9,419 nt of DNA. Origin: Pseudomonadota bacterium. Lineage in GTDB: Bacteria > Pseudomonadota > Alphaproteobacteria > Rhizobiales > Devosiaceae. Under the pieces are notes generated by a model. It saw nothing but the letters and a program-made list of their open reading frames with translations, did no database searches and was not told the DNA's origin. The stretch spans positions 1-9,419 of the forward strand of contig JAEWHZ010000192.1 in the NCBI GenBank assembly GCA_023387585.1. The letters are read 5' to 3'. Of this stretch, positions 5,693 to 9,419 are shown one piece after another. How positions within the stretch are numbered: position 1 is the first letter of the stretch; every line of letters begins with the position of its first letter. Position numbers and translations under genes: made by a program.

Positions 5693-6892
5693 ATGAAGGC
5701 CCTGTTGCGTCTGGTGATGATCGTGTGCCTGGCCGTCGTCGCGCCCGCGGCGGCGATCGCGCCCGTTTATGCGCAGGATCGCATCGAAGTGGCGCAGGCG
5801 CAGCGGCGCACCCTGTTCGACCTGTTGTTCGGCGCGCCGCAGCAGCAGGCGCCGCCGGTGGTGGAGCAGCCGCGCCAGCAGCCCCGGCAGCAGCCGCAGT
5901 CGCGCCCCCAGGCCAGCGCCCCGGCGCCGCGCCCGCCCGATCCGCCCGAGGCGACCAAGGCGGAGAACGCCACGCGGCTGATGGTGTTCGGGGATTCGCT
6001 CGCGGTCGACGTGGCGCGCGCCCTGCAGCGCTCCTTCGCCGAAGATCCCAATCTGGTCGTCATCGAGCGCGCGGTCGGCTCGTCCGGCTTCGTGCGCGAC
6101 GATTTCTACGATTGGAATGCGGGGCTGGACGAGCAGATCGCCGCCGACAGCTTCGATCTGGCGGTGATCGTCATCGGCATCAACGACCGCCAGGAATTGC
6201 GGGTCGACGGGACCAACCAGCCGGCGCTGTCCGAGCGCTGGACCCAGGCCTATCAGGTGCGCATCGAGACGTTCCTCGACAAGCTGCGTGCGGCCGGCAA
6301 GCCGGCGATCTGGGTCGGGCTGCCGCCCATGTCGCGCCCGGAATATTCGCGCGCCATGAGCCAGATCAGCGCCATCCACCGGGCCGCGTCCTTCGCCATG
6401 GGCGCCGAGTTCGTCGACATTTTCGAGCGCTTCGTCGGCGAGGACGGCCAGTTCGCCTCGCACGGGCCGGACCTCAACGGACAGCGCCAGCGCATGCGGC
6501 GCGACGACGGCATCCATTTTTCCGCCGCCGGGGCCGACAAGGTGGTGTTCTTCCTCGGTCCGGCGATCCGGCGCTATTATCGCGAGGGCGGCTTTTCGGT
6601 GGCGCTGGTCGATCCCATGGCCGGCACGGACATCGTGGGCATGATGCGCCCGCCCTTCCAGGGGCTGGGGCAGATGCGGCTGCTCGAGGTGGCGGGGGCG
6701 GTGACCCCGCTCAACCCGACGCCCGGGCCGGCGCTCGACCTGATTTCGGCCGATCTGGCCGATGGCGGGGCGGCGAGCCCGTTCGAGCTGAGCGATCTGG
6801 TGCGCGCGCCGGTCGGACGCGTCGACGCCTTCGGGGTCGGGGTGTCGAACACCGGTTCGGACGAGCCGACGGACGCCGAGTTGCTGCCCTAA
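5693..6892 (+). CDS. Exported SGNH/GDSL hydrolase, DUF459 family
   Basis: The product is predicted to be a periplasmic serine hydrolase of unknown substrate, 399 residues long. A signal peptide covers about 1-28 (hydrophobic core LVMIVCLAVVAPAAA, cleavage near VYAQ). A Pro/Gln/Arg-rich linker runs from about 48 to 88, with RQQP repeated. The SGNH blocks follow in order: FGDSLA with nucleophile Ser102, a glycine near 129 (VGSSGF), IGINDRQ with Asn164, and RDDGIHFSAAG with Asp272 and His275. The DUF459 assignment rests on this block pattern. About 100 residues follow the His block without a recognised domain. The gene starts 59 bp after the transglycosylase gene with no visible terminator between them, so co-transcription and a shared role at peptidoglycan or surface glycan are plausible. 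SGNH enzymes can remove or transfer acyl groups, but nothing here fixes the substrate. Confidence 0.85.
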   Translation: MKALLRLVMIVCLAVVAPAAAIAPVYAQDRIEVAQAQRRTLFDLLFGAPQQQAPPVVEQPRQQPRQQPQSRPQASAPAPRPPDPPEATKAENATRLMVFGDSLAVDVARALQRSFAEDPNLVVIERAVGSSGFVRDDFYDWNAGLDEQIAADSFDLAVIVIGINDRQELRVDGTNQPALSERWTQAYQVRIETFLDKLRAAGKPAIWVGLPPMSRPEYSRAMSQISAIHRAASFAMGAEFVDIFERFVGEDGQFASHGPDLNGQRQRMRRDDGIHFSAAGADKVVFFLGPAIRRYYREGGFSVALVDPMAGTDIVGMMRPPFQGLGQMRLLEVAGAVTPLNPTPGPALDLISADLADGGAASPFELSDLVRAPVGRVDAFGVGVSNTGSDEPTDAELLP

Positions 6893-6893
6893 C

Positions 6894-7463
6894 CTAACTG
6901 GTAAAGCGCACGGCGCCGATATGGGGCAGGTTGCGATCGCGCTGCGCATAGTCGATGCCGTAGCCGACGACGAACTCGTCGGGAATGTCGAAGCCGATCC
7001 AGCGCGCATTCACTTCGGCCTCGCGCCGGCTCGGCTTGTTGAGCAGGGCGCAGACCTCCATGCGGCGCGGGTGGCGGGTGCCGAGTATCTCCAGCACATG
7101 ATGCAGCGTGTGGCCGGTGTCGATGATATCCTCGACCACCAGCACGTCGCGCCCGCCGATCTCGGCGCGCAGATCCTTGAGGATGCGCACCTCGCGGCTC
7201 GACTGCATGGCGTTGCCATAGGACGAGGCCTCGAGGAAATCGACTTCCAGCGGCAGGTCGATCTCGCGCACCAGGTCGGCGATGAAGATGAACGAGCCAC
7301 GCAGAAGGCCGACGACGAACAGCTTGTCGGTATCGGCGAAATGCGCCGAAATCTCGCGCGCCAGCGCCTCGACGCGGGCGGCGATGGCCTTGGCCGAGAT
7401 GAGCTGGTCGACGACATAGGGCTTCTCGGTCACGGCGAATCCGGCGGTTCGTGGCTCTTGCAC
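6894..7463 (-). CDS. hpt: Hypoxanthine phosphoribosyltransferase
   Basis: Hpt salvages hypoxanthine (and usually guanine) with PRPP to make IMP or GMP in the cytoplasm. The type I phosphoribosyltransferase signature VLVVEDIIDTGHTL is at 107-120, with the acidic pair E111/D112 and D115. Other matches are VGLLRGSFIF (51-60), DFLEASSYG (75-83), LLNKPSRR (140-147) and the C-terminal GYGIDYAQRDRNLPHIG (167-183). Two GTG starts are possible: 7463, giving 189 residues, or 7433, giving 179 residues starting MTEKPYVVD. Neither has a strong ribosome-binding site (a GAGCGG precedes the first), and the shorter form is nearer the usual family length, so the start is uncertain. The stop lies one base from the stop of the SGNH gene on the other strand. 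It reads in the same direction as gltD but follows a hairpin, so it may have its own promoter. Confidence 0.93.
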   Translation of the reverse strand: MQEPRTAGFAVTEKPYVVDQLISAKAIAARVEALAREISAHFADTDKLFVVGLLRGSFIFIADLVREIDLPLEVDFLEASSYGNAMQSSREVRILKDLRAEIGGRDVLVVEDIIDTGHTLHHVLEILGTRHPRRMEVCALLNKPSRREAEVNARWIGFDIPDEFVVGYGIDYAQRDRNLPHIGAVRFTS

Positions 7464-7495
7464 GTTCCGCTCATATCATGATGGCGCCGTAACGA

Positions 7496-7534
7496 CAGCA
7501 CGGACAGCGAGGTTGTCGACCGCCGTCCGTGCTG
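7496..7534 (-). terminator. Hairpin after gltD, possible terminator
   Basis: CAGCACGGAC (7496-7505) pairs perfectly with GTCCGTGCTG (7525-7534) over 10 bp. The 19-nt loop region contains a further short GGT/ACC stem (7511-7513 with 7519-7521). It starts 6 bp beyond the gltD stop on the - strand, where a terminator would lie. The bases after the stem in the direction of transcription (TCGTTACGG) are not a real T-run, so termination may be weak or factor-assisted. It could also be an attenuating structure ahead of hpt. Confidence 0.5.
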
Positions 7535-7540
7535 AGTCTG

Positions 7541-8960
<1,420 letters not shown>

Positions 8961-8968
<8 letters not shown>

Positions 8969-9419
8969 GTTGCGCCTCCTGCCCGGATGCCGCCTGAGCG
9001 CCCGAAGCGCGCTGCTTTTCCATCTCGAGGATGGCGCGGCGGTATTCGACCGGCATGACCTTGACGAATTTCGGACGAATCTCGACCCAGTTCTCCAGGA
9101 TCTCGCGCGCCCGGCCGGAGCCGGTATAGTGCAGATGGTTGGAGATGAGCTGGTGCAGGCGCTCGTCGTCATGCCTGGTCATGTCGCCCGAGATGTCGAC
9201 GCGGCCGTGCCATTCGAGATCGCCGCCGTGATGGTGGAGCTTCTGCATGAGGTCTTCCTCCTCCTGCACCGGTTCGAGATCGACCATGGCGAGGTTGCAG
9301 CGCGAGCGGAAGCTGCCGTCCTCGTCGAGCACATAGGCGACGCCCCCCGACATGCCGGCGGCGAAGTTGCGCCCGGTGGGGCCGATGACGACGACGAGGC
9401 CGCCGGTCATGTATTCGCA
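8961..9419 (-). CDS. gltB: Glutamate synthase (NADPH) large subunit, C-terminal part
   Basis: This is the 3' end of a gene cut by the right window edge; 152 residues and the TAA stop are present. GltB holds the glutaminase and synthase sites of glutamate synthase. The fragment belongs to the C-terminal GXGXG beta-helix domain: it opens CEYMTGGLVVVIGPTGRNFA and continues AGMSGGVAYVLDEDG, which are hallmark GltB stretches. After that come NLAMVDLEPV, a helical region with LISNHLHYTGSGRAREIL, and VKVMPVEYRRAI, the usual end of the subunit. A short polar Ala/Gln/Gly tail follows (ASGAQAASGQEAQHG). The stop overlaps the gltD start by 8 bp, so the two subunits are probably made in balance by coupled translation. 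The catalytic N-terminal cysteine and FMN domain lie outside the window. Confidence 0.96.
8975..8980 (-). promoter_or_regulatory. Strong ribosome-binding site of gltD inside the gltB end
   Basis: The - strand reads AGGAGG here, 6 nt before the gltD ATG. It lies within the last codons of gltB and fixes the gltD start, ruling out longer in-frame extensions into gltB. Confidence 0.85.

Noticed and set aside
5867..5908. Tandem repeat in the SGNH gene
   Set aside because: The RQQP units are short and imperfect at the DNA level and are better explained as a low-complexity linker than as a repeat element.
5500..6897. 465-codon open frame on the + strand overlapping the SGNH gene in another frame
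   Set aside because: It is an R/G/A-rich shadow; the SGNH catalytic blocks are all in the frame starting at 5693.
8969..9172. N-terminal extension of gltD into gltB
   Set aside because: The family N-terminus and an AGGAGG site both point to the ATG at 8968; the extension is gltB read in the wrong frame.

Overview
The window is high-GC DNA whose codon use, protein signatures and intergenic palindrome fit an alphaproteobacterium of the order Hyphomicrobiales (Rhizobiales). A Devosia-like genome is my best guess, made from memory of family sequences and not from any search. Nearly every base lies in or beside a recognisable gene. I see no mobile element, CRISPR array, tRNA or rRNA.

Layout, left to right. 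(1) The 3' end of modA and a complete modB, fused by an ATGA stop/start overlap, belong to a molybdate ABC importer. The ATPase gene modC, the usual next gene, is absent from its expected place. (2) A lone gene on the + strand encodes an exported outer-membrane beta-barrel protein of the putative porin-2 (BBP2_2) type, probably starting at a TTG codon. It holds a striking 18-bp-stem palindrome inside its reading frame. (3) A nested palindromic repeat typical of Rhizobiales separates this gene from galU, which converges on it from the - strand. (4) galU and galE diverge from a 110-bp intergenic region. galE is followed closely by a lytic murein transglycosylase gene (MltB type) and a DUF459 SGNH-hydrolase gene, giving a probable galE-mltB-sgnh transcription unit. 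(5) hpt (hypoxanthine phosphoribosyltransferase) converges on the SGNH gene with one base between the two stop codons. (6) gltD and the 3' end of gltB, overlapping by 8 bp, encode NADPH glutamate synthase on the - strand. A hairpin just after gltD may be its terminator.

Functionally, the middle of the window is a cell-envelope block. GalU makes UDP-glucose and GalE converts it to UDP-galactose for surface polysaccharide. The transglycosylase cuts peptidoglycan. The SGNH protein is an exported hydrolase of unknown substrate, and the beta-barrel protein sits in the outer membrane. The flanks are metabolic: molybdate uptake, purine salvage and ammonium assimilation.

I did not find a clear undescribed system. 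The most unusual signal is the palindrome inside the beta-barrel gene (1368-1415). Its terminal 8-bp arms are identical to those of the intergenic repeat about 0.9 kb downstream.
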